Source of the DNA: Pseudomonadota bacterium
GTDB taxonomy: Bacteria; Pseudomonadota; Gammaproteobacteria; Burkholderiales; Thiobacillaceae
Direction of reading: 5' to 3'
Length of the DNA stretch: 5,800 bases
Assembly: GCA_021821425.1 (NCBI GenBank)
Contig: JAKACL010000190.1
Location: 1 to 5,800 of the forward strand
Of this stretch, positions 1 through 5,800 are shown in pieces. A program made the position numbers and the translations under genes. The notes under the pieces were generated by a model. The model saw nothing but the letters and a program-made list of their open reading frames with translations, was not told the DNA's origin and made no database searches. The stretch's first letter is position 1, and each line of letters opens with the position of its first letter.

Positions 1-230
1 GTGAGGAAGCCAAGAAGCTGGTGGCCGAGCTGCGCGACTGGGTGGGCAAGGAAATCGGCCCGATCGCCAAGCCCGACGACATCCGCTTCGGCGACAACCT
101 GCCCAAGACCCGCTCCGGCAAGATCATGCGCCGCCTGCTGCGCGCCATCGCCAAGGGCGAGGAGATTACCCAGGATGTTTCTACCTTGGAGAACCCTGCG
201 ATTCTGGAGCAACTCAAGCAATCGGTCTGA
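1..230 (+). CDS. acs: Acetyl-CoA synthetase, C-terminal end (partial, 5' end outside window)
   Basis: This is the last 75 codons of an AMP-forming acetyl-CoA synthetase, the cytoplasmic enzyme that turns acetate, ATP and CoA into acetyl-CoA by way of acetyl-AMP. The frame is open from the window edge (first full codon at 3) to TGA at 228-230. The visible part is the mobile C-terminal subdomain of the ANL superfamily. It carries the hallmark '[12 protein letters not shown]' motif, whose lysine is the catalytic residue and the known site of regulatory acetylation in this family. The tail '[20 protein letters not shown]' matches Acs better than propionyl-CoA synthetase PrpE, which shares the PKTRSGK motif but usually reads 'GDLTTIDDP' here. 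The start at GTG 21 of the shorter open frame is only an internal valine codon. No hairpin with a T-run follows the stop, so no intrinsic terminator is visible. Confidence 0.93.
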   Translation, partial: EEAKKLVAELRDWVGKEIGPIAKPDDIRFGDNLPKTRSGKIMRRLLRAIAKGEEITQDVSTLENPAILEQLKQSV

Positions 231-253
231 GCCCGGGCCGAGTCAGTCAAGGT

Positions 254-272
254 GCATGATGCCGGTTCATGC
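254..272. repeat. Short dyad GCATGA-N7-TCATGC downstream of acs
   Basis: GCATGA (254-259) and TCATGC (267-272) form a perfect 6-base inverted repeat around a 7-base spacer. The outer GG/CC pair (251-252 with 274-275) continues it across one mismatch. The same hexamer recurs at 312-317 (TCATGC) and 349-354 (GCATGA). The dyad is centred about 155 bases upstream of the transcription start implied by the -24/-12 promoter candidate at 392-408. That is a usual distance for the binding site of a sigma-54 activator, which is an inference. It could equally be a weak hairpin at the 3' end of the acs transcript, though no T-run follows. Confidence 0.4.
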
Positions 273-391
273 CCCTGTAACAATGCATAACTAAGGTGCG
301 CTTTGGCTGGGTCATGCCCTGCCATGGTGCAACCCTTGTCATCTATGCGCATGATCAGGCCGGATAGATAGCCATTCTGGCCTGCTGCTGC

Positions 392-408
392 CTGGTATGC
401 CTCTTGCA
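392..408 (+). promoter_or_regulatory. Candidate sigma-54 (-24/-12) promoter for the EAL gene
   Basis: The sequence CTGGTATGCCTCTTGCA fits the RpoN consensus YTGGCACG-N4-TTGCW. The invariant GG (394-395) and GC (406-407) are present with first bases 12 apart, the TTGCA block is perfect, and only the middle of the -24 box deviates (TATG for CACG). The predicted transcript would start near 419, giving a leader of about 80 bases before the ATG at 501. No comparably convincing -35/-10 pair was seen between 231 and 500. The rest of this 270-base gap holds the dyad and hexamer repeats described separately, and a 6-base inverted repeat ATCTAT/ATAGAT (341-346, 364-369). Two poorer GG-N10-G(C/T) matches lie at 309-322 and 326-339. 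The assignment is by pattern only. Confidence 0.5.
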
Positions 409-500
409 CATATGATCCCGGTTGTGACGCAAAGCAACTGATTCGCGCCCTACCTGCCGAGGGTTCCTAACACTTATTCCGGTTCGGGTTAATACTCGCC

Positions 501-1781
501 ATGACGCTTCTCAAGGCAGTTGTTGCAAAACAGGATCTTTCTGCGGATGGAATCGAATCCGCGACGAAAAAAGGCACTGACGGCGTTTTGGGTATGTTCC
601 GCGACATGGCGTTGCGCAGCCATTTCCAGCCCATTATCAGCCTTGCGCATCGCCGCATCATCGGTTACGAAGGCCTGGTGCGCGCGTGCGGCAGCGACGG
701 TCGGCCGGTTGCGCCCAATATCCTGTTTGATGCGGCCGGGTCGGACGATGACATCGTGTTTCTTGACCGGCTCGCGCGCAACATTCATGTGCGCAACTTT
801 TTGGCTGCCGGCCAGGAAGAGCCATGGCTCTTCCTCAATGTGAACGCCCGCGTTGCCATGAGCGGCAAGCATTACGCCCCCTTTTTCGGAACCATGCTGG
901 AACGCCATGGAATGCCGACGCATCGCGTCGTGATCGAGCTGGTCGAAAACGCGGTTCCGGATGAGGCGCTGCTGGCCGATGCCATGCGCTATTACCAGGA
1001 TCTGGGCTGTCTGGTTGCGATCGACGATTTCGGCGCGGGCTACTCGAATTTCGAGCGCATCTGGCGCGTGCAGCCGCAGATCGTCAAACTGGATCGCACC
1101 ATGCTGGTCCAGGCGCGCGAGAGCCGAAGGGTTCGGCGCGTGTTGCCGAGCCTGGTTGCGCTGTTGCACGAAACCGGGTGCTTGACCCTGATCGAGGGCA
1201 TCGAAAACGAAGAGGAAGTGATGATTGCGATGGATGCCGGCGTGGATTTTGTCCAGGGATTCTTTTTCTCTCGTCCGGAACCGGCTTTGCGCGATCAGAA
1301 CAGCTTCGTTCCCTTGTTGGGCGGACTCTGTGGCCGTTACTCGCAAACATGCCATGAGAATCGCGAACGCAACCGTTCGGGGTTGAGTGTCTATATCGAG
1401 GCTTTCCGCGATTTTGCAGGGCTGTCGGAAGATGCTCAGAATGCCTGGGAGGCGCTGTCCCGCATGCTGGCGCTATCCGATGTGTTGCGCTGTTACGTGC
1501 TGGATGCCAACGGTTATCAAATGGGGGAGAACATTGTGGCGCCCGGCAATGAGTCGAAGGGCGATCTGCGCTTCCAGCCCATTTCGAACCCGGCCGGCGC
1601 AGTCTGGGCCAGGCGTCCCTATTTTCAGCGGGCGGTGGCGGAGCCGGGGCAGCTGCAGGTCAGCCGGCCGTACCTGTCAATCACGGATGCGCGCATGTGT
1701 ATTACGCTTTCCGTCAAGCTGAAGAATGCCCTGGCGCAGGATGTAGTGGTGTGCGCCGATATTCTCTGGGATGACGCCTAG
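501..1781 (+). CDS. Cytoplasmic EAL-domain c-di-GMP phosphodiesterase with YkuI-like C-terminal sensor domain
   Basis: A 426-residue protein with an EAL domain at about 35-262. All residues needed for cyclic-di-GMP hydrolysis are visible: Q43, E57 in 'YEGLVR' (EGL in place of EAL), N113 in 'FLNVN', E146 in 'IELVE', the D175-D176 pair in 'AIDDFGAGYS', K196 in 'VKLDR', E232 and E235 in 'IEGIE', and Q252 in 'VQGFFFSRP'. It is therefore probably active, degrading c-di-GMP to pGpG. Residues about 296-426, from 'LSVYIEAFRDFAGL' through 'WARRPYFQRAV' and 'RPYLSI', resemble the PAS/Cache-like domain that follows the EAL domain in Bacillus YkuI. Length (YkuI is about 407 residues) and domain order agree. 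No signal peptide, membrane segment or GGDEF domain is seen, so the sensor part should be cytosolic. The gene stands alone. The ATG at 501 has no strong Shine-Dalgarno sequence but starts just before the conserved region. The ligand is unknown. Confidence 0.95.
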   Translation: MTLLKAVVAKQDLSADGIESATKKGTDGVLGMFRDMALRSHFQPIISLAHRRIIGYEGLVRACGSDGRPVAPNILFDAAGSDDDIVFLDRLARNIHVRNFLAAGQEEPWLFLNVNARVAMSGKHYAPFFGTMLERHGMPTHRVVIELVENAVPDEALLADAMRYYQDLGCLVAIDDFGAGYSNFERIWRVQPQIVKLDRTMLVQARESRRVRRVLPSLVALLHETGCLTLIEGIENEEEVMIAMDAGVDFVQGFFFSRPEPALRDQNSFVPLLGGLCGRYSQTCHENRERNRSGLSVYIEAFRDFAGLSEDAQNAWEALSRMLALSDVLRCYVLDANGYQMGENIVAPGNESKGDLRFQPISNPAGAVWARRPYFQRAVAEPGQLQVSRPYLSITDARMCITLSVKLKNALAQDVVVCADILWDDA

Positions 1782-1818
1782 CGCTGGTTTGTGCGGACCC
1801 ACGCCTGCCGGCTTGAAG

Positions 1819-2379
1819 TCACCCCCAGCGCCTGATCGCTTCGGCCAATGCATGCCCGGTATCGGCGAGGCCTTTCAGCGCGCGCGAATCGGGATTGGCC
1901 AACTCCTTGTCGGCCCTGGCCAGCCCCATCTGCTTGGGAATCACCAGCACCTGCAGGGTGGTGAGAATTTCGCGCACATGCCGCAGCCCGCGCAGTCCGC
2001 CGAGATTGCCGGCCGAGGCGGCCACCAGCGCCGCGAGCTTGCCCTCGTAGGGCACCAGGCCGGATTCGCCATCATGCTCGCGCGACACCCAGTCCAGCGT
2101 GTTCTTCAGCAGCGGCGTGATCGAGCTGTTGTATTCCGGACAACCCAGCAGCAGGCCCTGATGCGATTTGAACAGTTCCTTCAAACGCACCGCCGCTTCC
2201 GGCAGGCCGTGGCTTGCTTCCAGATCGCCGTTGTACAGCGGCAGGCTGTAATCCCTGAGGTCGATCAAGGTGACTTCCGCGCCGGCGTCGCGCGCGCCGT
2301 TAACGGCGTGATCCAGCGCCTGGCGGTTGAAAGAACCATTGCGGGTGCTGCCGGCAAAGGCGAGGATTTTTGGGGTCAT
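1819..2379 (-). CDS. NADPH-dependent FMN reductase family protein (ChrR-like flavoprotein)
   Basis: A 186-residue flavodoxin-fold protein of the NADPH-dependent FMN reductase family, which includes soluble quinone, chromate and azo reductases. The FMN phosphate loop is 'GSTRNGSFN' (residues 10-18). The family signature 'PEYNSSITPLLKNTLDW' is at 81-97, and a glycine-rich stretch 'SAGNLGGLRGLRHVR' at 122-136 is another conserved flavin-side loop. The length is typical. The start chosen is the ATG at 2379, directly before 'MTPKILAFAGS' and preceded by a clear GGGAG ribosome site. An upstream in-frame ATG at 2427 would add 16 residues not expected in the family. The physiological substrate cannot be told from sequence; two-electron quinone reduction protecting against oxidative stress is a common role. 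It converges on the EAL gene with a 37-base gap and no obvious terminator, and it is divergent from hslR. No gene symbol is assigned because family members differ in substrate. Confidence 0.93.
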   Translation of the reverse strand: MTPKILAFAGSTRNGSFNRQALDHAVNGARDAGAEVTLIDLRDYSLPLYNGDLEASHGLPEAAVRLKELFKSHQGLLLGCPEYNSSITPLLKNTLDWVSREHDGESGLVPYEGKLAALVAASAGNLGGLRGLRHVREILTTLQVLVIPKQMGLARADKELANPDSRALKGLADTGHALAEAIRRWG

Positions 2380-2384
2380 GACTT

Positions 2385-2389
2385 CTCCC
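2385..2389 (-). promoter_or_regulatory. Shine-Dalgarno site that fixes the FMN reductase start
   Basis: Read on the minus strand, GGGAG ends five or so bases before the ATG at 2379. It supports that start over the upstream in-frame ATG at 2427. Confidence 0.75.
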
Positions 2390-2468
2390 GGATTTATTTT
2401 ATGAACTTGCCAAACCGGCATTGTCACAAGAAATACCCAGTACTACCAATCAAACGGAAAGATCATTG

Positions 2469-2540
2469 ACCACGGGGGACACGGGGCACACTGGGTTTTT
2501 TTGATTTGTCTTTCCCCGTGCTCCCAGTGCTCCCCGTGGT
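2469..2540. repeat. 72-base inverted repeat built from 9-base units, in the divergent FMN reductase/hslR gap
   Basis: Two 27-base arms (2469-2495 and 2514-2540) pair at 21 of 27 positions around an 18-base T-rich loop that includes a run of seven T (2496-2502). Each arm is itself a tandem of three 9-base units. On the left these are CCACGGGGG, ACACGGGGC and ACACTGGGT (2470-2496); on the right CCCCGTGCT, CCCAGTGCT and CCCCGTGGT (2514-2540). Because 9 bases is three codons, the minus strand reads as repeating 'EHG/EHW' tripeptides, but no gene is likely there. The composition is unlike the flanking AT-richer spacer (about 2392-2468). It could be a dispersed intergenic repeat, a large hairpin in the hslR leader, or a regulatory structure. 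It ends 14 bases before the hslR ATG. Confidence 0.85.
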
Positions 2541-2554
2541 TAAATGTTTTAGCT

Positions 2555-2926
2555 ATGCGTATAGATAAATGGCTGTGGGCCGCAAGATTCTTCAAGACGC
2601 GATCGCTCGCTGCCCAGGCAGTGGACAGCGGCAAGGTGCACTGGAACGGCGAGCGCTGCAAGCCGGCGCGAGAAGTCCGCGTGGGCGATGCCTTGCGCGT
2701 GCGTGCGGGGGAGGCCGAGTGGGAGGTGGTCGTGCGCGGCCTGTCCGACAAGCGCGGCCCGGCCAGCGTGGCGCAAGTCCTCTACGAGGAAACCGCCGAG
2801 AGCCGAGCGCGGCGCGAAGAACAGGCGGCCATGCAGAAACTGGCCAGGGAGCCGGCGCGCGAAATCAAGGGCCGTCCCACCAAGCGCAACCGCCGGCTGC
2901 TGAGCAACTGGCAGGCAGGCGAATAA
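2555..2926 (+). CDS. hslR: Heat shock protein 15 (Hsp15), S4-domain ribosome-recycling factor
   Basis: A 123-residue basic RNA-binding protein. The S4 domain opens with 'MRIDKWLWAARFFKTRSLA' (residues 1-19) and 'GKVHWNGERCKPAREV' (26-41), the classic Hsp15 signature. Further Hsp15 hallmarks are 'RGPAS' (67-71) and 'LYEETAESRARRE' (76-88), followed by a lysine/arginine-rich tail ('KGRPTKRNRRLL', 105-116). In E. coli Hsp15 is heat-induced and binds free 50S subunits that still carry a nascent chain on tRNA, helping to recycle them. The ATG at 2555 is chosen because the conserved domain begins there. A TTG at 2501 in the same frame starts inside the inverted-repeat loop and is not credible. No Shine-Dalgarno sequence is visible, and the 72-base inverted repeat ends 14 bases upstream, so the leader is unusual. 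E. coli HslR has roughly 10 more N-terminal residues; this version lacks them. Confidence 0.93.
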   Translation: MRIDKWLWAARFFKTRSLAAQAVDSGKVHWNGERCKPAREVRVGDALRVRAGEAEWEVVVRGLSDKRGPASVAQVLYEETAESRARREEQAAMQKLAREPAREIKGRPTKRNRRLLSNWQAGE

Positions 2927-2948
2927 ATATGCGGCCAGCCCTGCGGGA

Positions 2949-2966
2949 GCCGGTTTCCGGCCGGAA
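2949..2966. repeat. Palindrome and small stem-loop between hslR and yhdP
   Basis: TTCCGGCCGGAA at 2955-2966 is a perfect 12-base palindrome. It overlaps an alternative hairpin GCCGG-TTT-CCGGC (2949-2961). No T-run follows, so this is not a standard intrinsic terminator. It may be an operator-like site, or a leader structure 20 bases before the yhdP ATG. GC-rich DNA produces such palindromes fairly often. Confidence 0.4.
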
Positions 2967-2986
2967 TCAGGCAATACAATAAGCAA

Positions 2987-5800
2987 ATGCGTGGTTTCAA
3001 AATTTCCTCCCTGTTGCGCAGCCGCTGGTTATGGGCGCTGGCGGGTACGCTTGTGGCGATTCCATTGCTGGTGCTGGCCTGGCTGTACTGGTGGGTATTC
3101 CCGAATCTGCCGCAGTACAAGGATGACATCGCCGGCCTGCTGTCTTCCGCCACGGGTTACACCATCAATTTCGATGCGCTGAATGGCGAGTGGGGTGGCG
3201 CCCGCCCGCTTTTCATGCTGGAAGGCGTGCGCGTTTCCAAGAACGGCCGCCCGGTGCTGTATTTCTCGAAGATGGAAGGGCGCTTCGGCTGGCGCACCCT
3301 GGTTGCGCTGGAACCCAGGTTTCACACGCTGCATGTCGATGCGCCGGGCCTGACGGTGCGCCGCGCACAGGATGGCCTGATCCATGTCGGCGGCATCGTG
3401 GTCGACCCGAACAGCCCCGACACTGCGTTCAGCGACTGGCTGCTCAAGCAGGGCGAGGTGCGCATGCAGGGCGTGACCGTGGCCTGGATGGACGATACGC
3501 GAGGCAGCAAGCCGCTGGTTTTGCGTGACGTGTCGCTGCAGATGCAGAGCCTGCTCAATCGCCACGCCTTTCAGGTGGCCATGACCCCGCCGGCTTATCT
3601 GTCCAAACCGCTTGCCCTGGACGGCGTGCTGTATGGCCACAGTTTGTCCAAGCGCGAGGACTGGCATGGCCGGATGGCGCTCAAGATTCCCGCGCTGGAA
3701 CTGGCGTCCTGGCGTCCCTGGCTGCCGGCGGAGTATGCGCAGGCGCGCGGCCACGGCAGCATCGAAGCCGAGCTGGGAATCGAACAGGGGCGCTTGTCGG
3801 CGAGCGATTTCAAGCTGAACCTTGCCGATCTCTACCTGCAATCGCCGTTGCTGGCGGCACCTGTCGATCTTGCCAGATTGAGGGGAGAACTGGGTTGGGC
3901 GCGCGAGAAAAGCGCAAAAGCCGGAGCCGCGCAGACTGTGTATGCGCGCGGCGTTTCTCTTGCCGGCAGGACCGGCATAGTTGCCGATCCGTTCGATTTC
4001 TCCTACCGCTGGGGCGATGGCGAGCAGCAGGCCTCTGCCGCGCGCGTCTCGCTGTCACAGCTTGCAGCCCTTTCTCGTATGTTGCCGCTGGACGATTCCT
4101 GGCGGGCGCGGATCGATGAACTGGCCCCGCAGGGGCGATTCGACAGCCTGCAGTTGCAGTGGCGCGGACCCTTGTCCGCACCGGAGAAATTCAGCATCGA
4201 TGCCCGTTTTTCCGGGCTGGGCTGGGCGGCAGGGGAGGGGCGGCCGGGCGGGGCGAACCTCAGCGGCATGCTGGCGGGCAATGAGGAAAAAGGTCGCTAT
4301 GACATCGCCGCCAAGCAAAGCGGTTTCGATTTGCCCGGCTATTTCGCCGAGCCGCAGTTTCGCTTCGACATCCTGAATGCGCGCGGCGGCTGGAAGCGCC
4401 AGAAGGACGAGCACTACGATATCGAGATCGCTGAAGCGGTGCTCTCCAACGAGGATTTCGCCGCCACCTTGTACGGGCACTACCGGCTCGATGGCAAGGG
4501 CCCGGGCGCGGCCGACCTGGCCGGCCGCGTGGAGCGGGCGAACGGCCCGAAGGTCGAGCGCTATCTGCCCCTGGCCGTGAGCGAGAACACGCGCGACTGG
4601 CTGAGAAACAGCATCCTGCGCGGCGAGGCGGAACAGGGTACCTTCAAGCTGCAGGGCGATCTGGCCAAATTTCCGTTCAAAACGTCGAATGACGGCATTT
4701 TCAGGGTGGCCGGCAAGATTCGCGGCGGCCAGCTTCGCTACACGCCCGATTATCCGCAGATCGACGATATCGAGGGCGATCTCCTGTTCGATGGCGTGCG
4801 CATGGAGATCCGCTCCGACAAGGCGCGCATCTACGGTGCGCAACTGCGCAAGGTCAAGGCCGTGATTCCCGATCTCGAGACGACGGAGGAACTGCTGGAA
4901 ATCAGCGGCGAGGCGGTCGGGCCAGCTCAGGAATTCATCCGCTTCGCGAACTTCAGCCCGGTCAGCGAGAAGATCGACGGGCTGACGGATGAGATGACTG
5001 CCAATGGCGCGCTCGCCCTGCAGATGAACATCAAGGTCCCCTTGCGGCACAGCGAAGACACCACGCTGGCCGGCCGGCTGGTTTTCAACCGCAATACGAT
5101 ATACCCGGGACCGGACATGCCGCGCATGGAGCAGGTCAGCGGGGTTCTCGATTTCACCGGCGAGGCGGTAACGTCGCGAAAAATTACGGCGCGCCTGCTG
5201 GGCGGGCCGGCGACGCTGACGGCGGCGACCGAGGGCGGTCAGGTACGCGTGCGCGGCCAGGGCAGCTTTACGGCGGCGGCCCTGGATACGTGGTTCGGCA
5301 AGGAGATCGCCGGCCGCCTGTCCGGGCAATCCGACTGGAAGGGCGAACTTGTCCTCAAGCGCGGCAGGCCGCGCTTTCGCCTGGAGTCCAATCTGCTCGG
5401 CCTGGATGCGCGCCTGCCTGCGCCTTTGGAAAAAACGGCAGAAAAACCTGCAAGCTTCGTGTTCGAACAGCAAAGCCTGGATGACGGCAGCAAGCGATCC
5501 GGACTGCAGTACGGCGACATCGCTACCGCGGCGTGGGTTTCGGCACCGGTCGCCGAAGGCTATCGGCTGGAGCGCGGCGAACTCAATTTCGGCGGCAAGG
5601 CGCAACTGCCCGCCGAGCCCGGCATGAAGATCGCCGGCAGCGTGAAGAATTTCGATCTGGGCGGCTGGGCCGACATCCTGCCGCAAGGGCGGGGCGGCAA
5701 AAATGCCGGCGTTTCGAGCATCAGCCTTACTCTGGGCAGCCTCGAGTTTCTGGGGCGGCAGTTCAACGACATCGCCCTCAACGGCGGGCTCAAGGGCAAT
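2987..5800 (+). CDS. yhdP: YhdP family AsmA-like lipid-transport protein (partial, 3' end outside window)
   Basis: The frame is open from the ATG at 2987 through the window end, giving 938 codons with no stop. The family is usually about 1,250-1,300 residues, so roughly the last quarter is missing. Residues 14-38 ('WLWALAGTLVAIPLLVLAWL...') form one N-terminal inner-membrane helix after a basic start, and the rest should be periplasmic. 'SATGYTINFDALNGEWGG' (54-71) is the AsmA-like N-terminal repeat seen in YhdP. The region 'YLPLAVSENTRDWL' (526-539), 'GDLAKFPF' (557-564) and 'DGIFRV' matches the YhdP central DUF3971/TIGR02099 block. Much of the sequence alternates hydrophobic and polar residues, as expected for the long beta-groove of bridge-like lipid-transfer proteins. 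In E. coli YhdP works with TamB and YdbH to carry phospholipid to the outer membrane. hslR lies 60 bases upstream in the same frame. The ATG has no clear Shine-Dalgarno sequence, but no other start exists between it and the hslR stop. The minus-strand open frames across this region are shadows. Confidence 0.93.
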   Translation, partial: MRGFKISSLLRSRWLWALAGTLVAIPLLVLAWLYWWVFPNLPQYKDDIAGLLSSATGYTINFDALNGEWGGARPLFMLEGVRVSKNGRPVLYFSKMEGRFGWRTLVALEPRFHTLHVDAPGLTVRRAQDGLIHVGGIVVDPNSPDTAFSDWLLKQGEVRMQGVTVAWMDDTRGSKPLVLRDVSLQMQSLLNRHAFQVAMTPPAYLSKPLALDGVLYGHSLSKREDWHGRMALKIPALELASWRPWLPAEYAQARGHGSIEAELGIEQGRLSASDFKLNLADLYLQSPLLAAPVDLARLRGELGWAREKSAKAGAAQTVYARGVSLAGRTGIVADPFDFSYRWGDGEQQASAARVSLSQLAALSRMLPLDDSWRARIDELAPQGRFDSLQLQWRGPLSAPEKFSIDARFSGLGWAAGEGRPGGANLSGMLAGNEEKGRYDIAAKQSGFDLPGYFAEPQFRFDILNARGGWKRQKDEHYDIEIAEAVLSNEDFAATLYGHYRLDGKGPGAADLAGRVERANGPKVERYLPLAVSENTRDWLRNSILRGEAEQGTFKLQGDLAKFPFKTSNDGIFRVAGKIRGGQLRYTPDYPQIDDIEGDLLFDGVRMEIRSDKARIYGAQLRKVKAVIPDLETTEELLEISGEAVGPAQEFIRFANFSPVSEKIDGLTDEMTANGALALQMNIKVPLRHSEDTTLAGRLVFNRNTIYPGPDMPRMEQVSGVLDFTGEAVTSRKITARLLGGPATLTAATEGGQVRVRGQGSFTAAALDTWFGKEIAGRLSGQSDWKGELVLKRGRPRFRLESNLLGLDARLPAPLEKTAEKPASFVFEQQSLDDGSKRSGLQYGDIATAAWVSAPVAEGYRLERGELNFGGKAQLPAEPGMKIAGSVKNFDLGGWADILPQGRGGKNAGVSSISLTLGSLEFLGRQFNDIALNGGLKGN

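Noticed and set aside
325..340. Second sigma-54 site, TGGTGCAACCCTTGTC
   Set aside because: The spacing is right but the essential -12 GC reads GT and the -24 box is poor. The site at 392-408 is clearly better.
489..1355. A 288-codon minus-strand open frame opposite the EAL gene
   Set aside because: It is the antisense shadow of the well-supported EAL domain, with no recognisable motifs.
1782..1818. Shared terminator between the convergent EAL and FMN reductase genes
   Set aside because: No stable stem with a flanking T-run was found in the 37-base gap.
1771..2469. A 232-codon plus-strand open frame across the FMN reductase gene
   Set aside because: The minus strand carries clear flavodoxin-family motifs and a good ribosome site. 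The plus frame reads as a His/Gln/Arg-rich shadow.
2469..2540. G-quadruplex in the inverted repeat
   Set aside because: Each strand has only three runs of three or more G within the element, so a standard four-run intramolecular quadruplex is not supported.
2469..2540. Intrinsic terminator
   Set aside because: The T-run lies in the loop rather than after the stem, and the element sits between divergent genes where no transcript from the flanking genes needs to end.
2443..2751. A 102-codon minus-strand frame reading through the 9-mer repeat ('NHGEHWEHGE')
   Set aside because: The repetitive peptide is produced by the 9-base repeat unit. The rest is antisense to hslR, so it is not a likely gene.
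3029..3841. A 270-codon minus-strand open frame opposite the start of yhdP
   Set aside because: It is a shadow of the YhdP N-terminus, with no motif or ribosome site.
4055..5686. A 543-codon minus-strand open frame opposite yhdP
   Set aside because: The plus strand here encodes a recognisable YhdP protein in an uninterrupted frame. The minus frame translates to low-complexity Ala/Arg/Leu/Gln-rich sequence without family motifs, as expected opposite GC-rich coding DNA.

Overview
The window looks like an ordinary chromosomal stretch from a GC-rich Gram-negative bacterium, most probably a betaproteobacterium. The evidence is the gene set and the flavour of the proteins: an Acs C-terminus with the '[12 protein letters not shown]' tail, an Hsp15/HslR ribosome-recycling protein, and a YhdP-type AsmA-like envelope protein whose presence implies an outer membrane. 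Order or genus cannot be fixed from the sequence alone. No IS element, phage gene, tRNA, rRNA or CRISPR array was seen.

Layout. Positions 1-230 hold the last 75 codons of acetyl-CoA synthetase (acs, + strand). A 270-base non-coding region (231-500) follows. It contains a short dyad (254-272), four copies of GCATGA/TCATGC, and a good -24/-12 (sigma-54 type) promoter candidate at 392-408. Positions 501-1781 encode a soluble EAL-domain cyclic-di-GMP phosphodiesterase with a YkuI-like PAS/Cache-type C-terminal domain. Convergent to it, 37 bases away, lies an NADPH-dependent FMN reductase family gene (1819-2379, - strand).

The divergent gap between the FMN reductase and hslR (2380-2554) holds the most distinctive non-coding structure. 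It is a 72-base imperfect inverted repeat at 2469-2540, each arm made of three 9-base units, ending 14 bases before the hslR start. hslR (2555-2926, + strand) encodes Hsp15. After a 60-base gap with a 12-base palindrome, yhdP starts at 2987 and stays open for 938 codons to the end of the window, so its C-terminus lies outside.

Functionally these are mostly independent housekeeping and signalling genes: acetate activation, c-di-GMP turnover, flavin-dependent redox, rescue of stalled 50S subunits, and lipid transport to the outer membrane. hslR and yhdP could share a transcript. I found no convincing new multi-gene system. The items most worth a second look are the 9-mer inverted-repeat element and the putative sigma-54 control of the phosphodiesterase gene.
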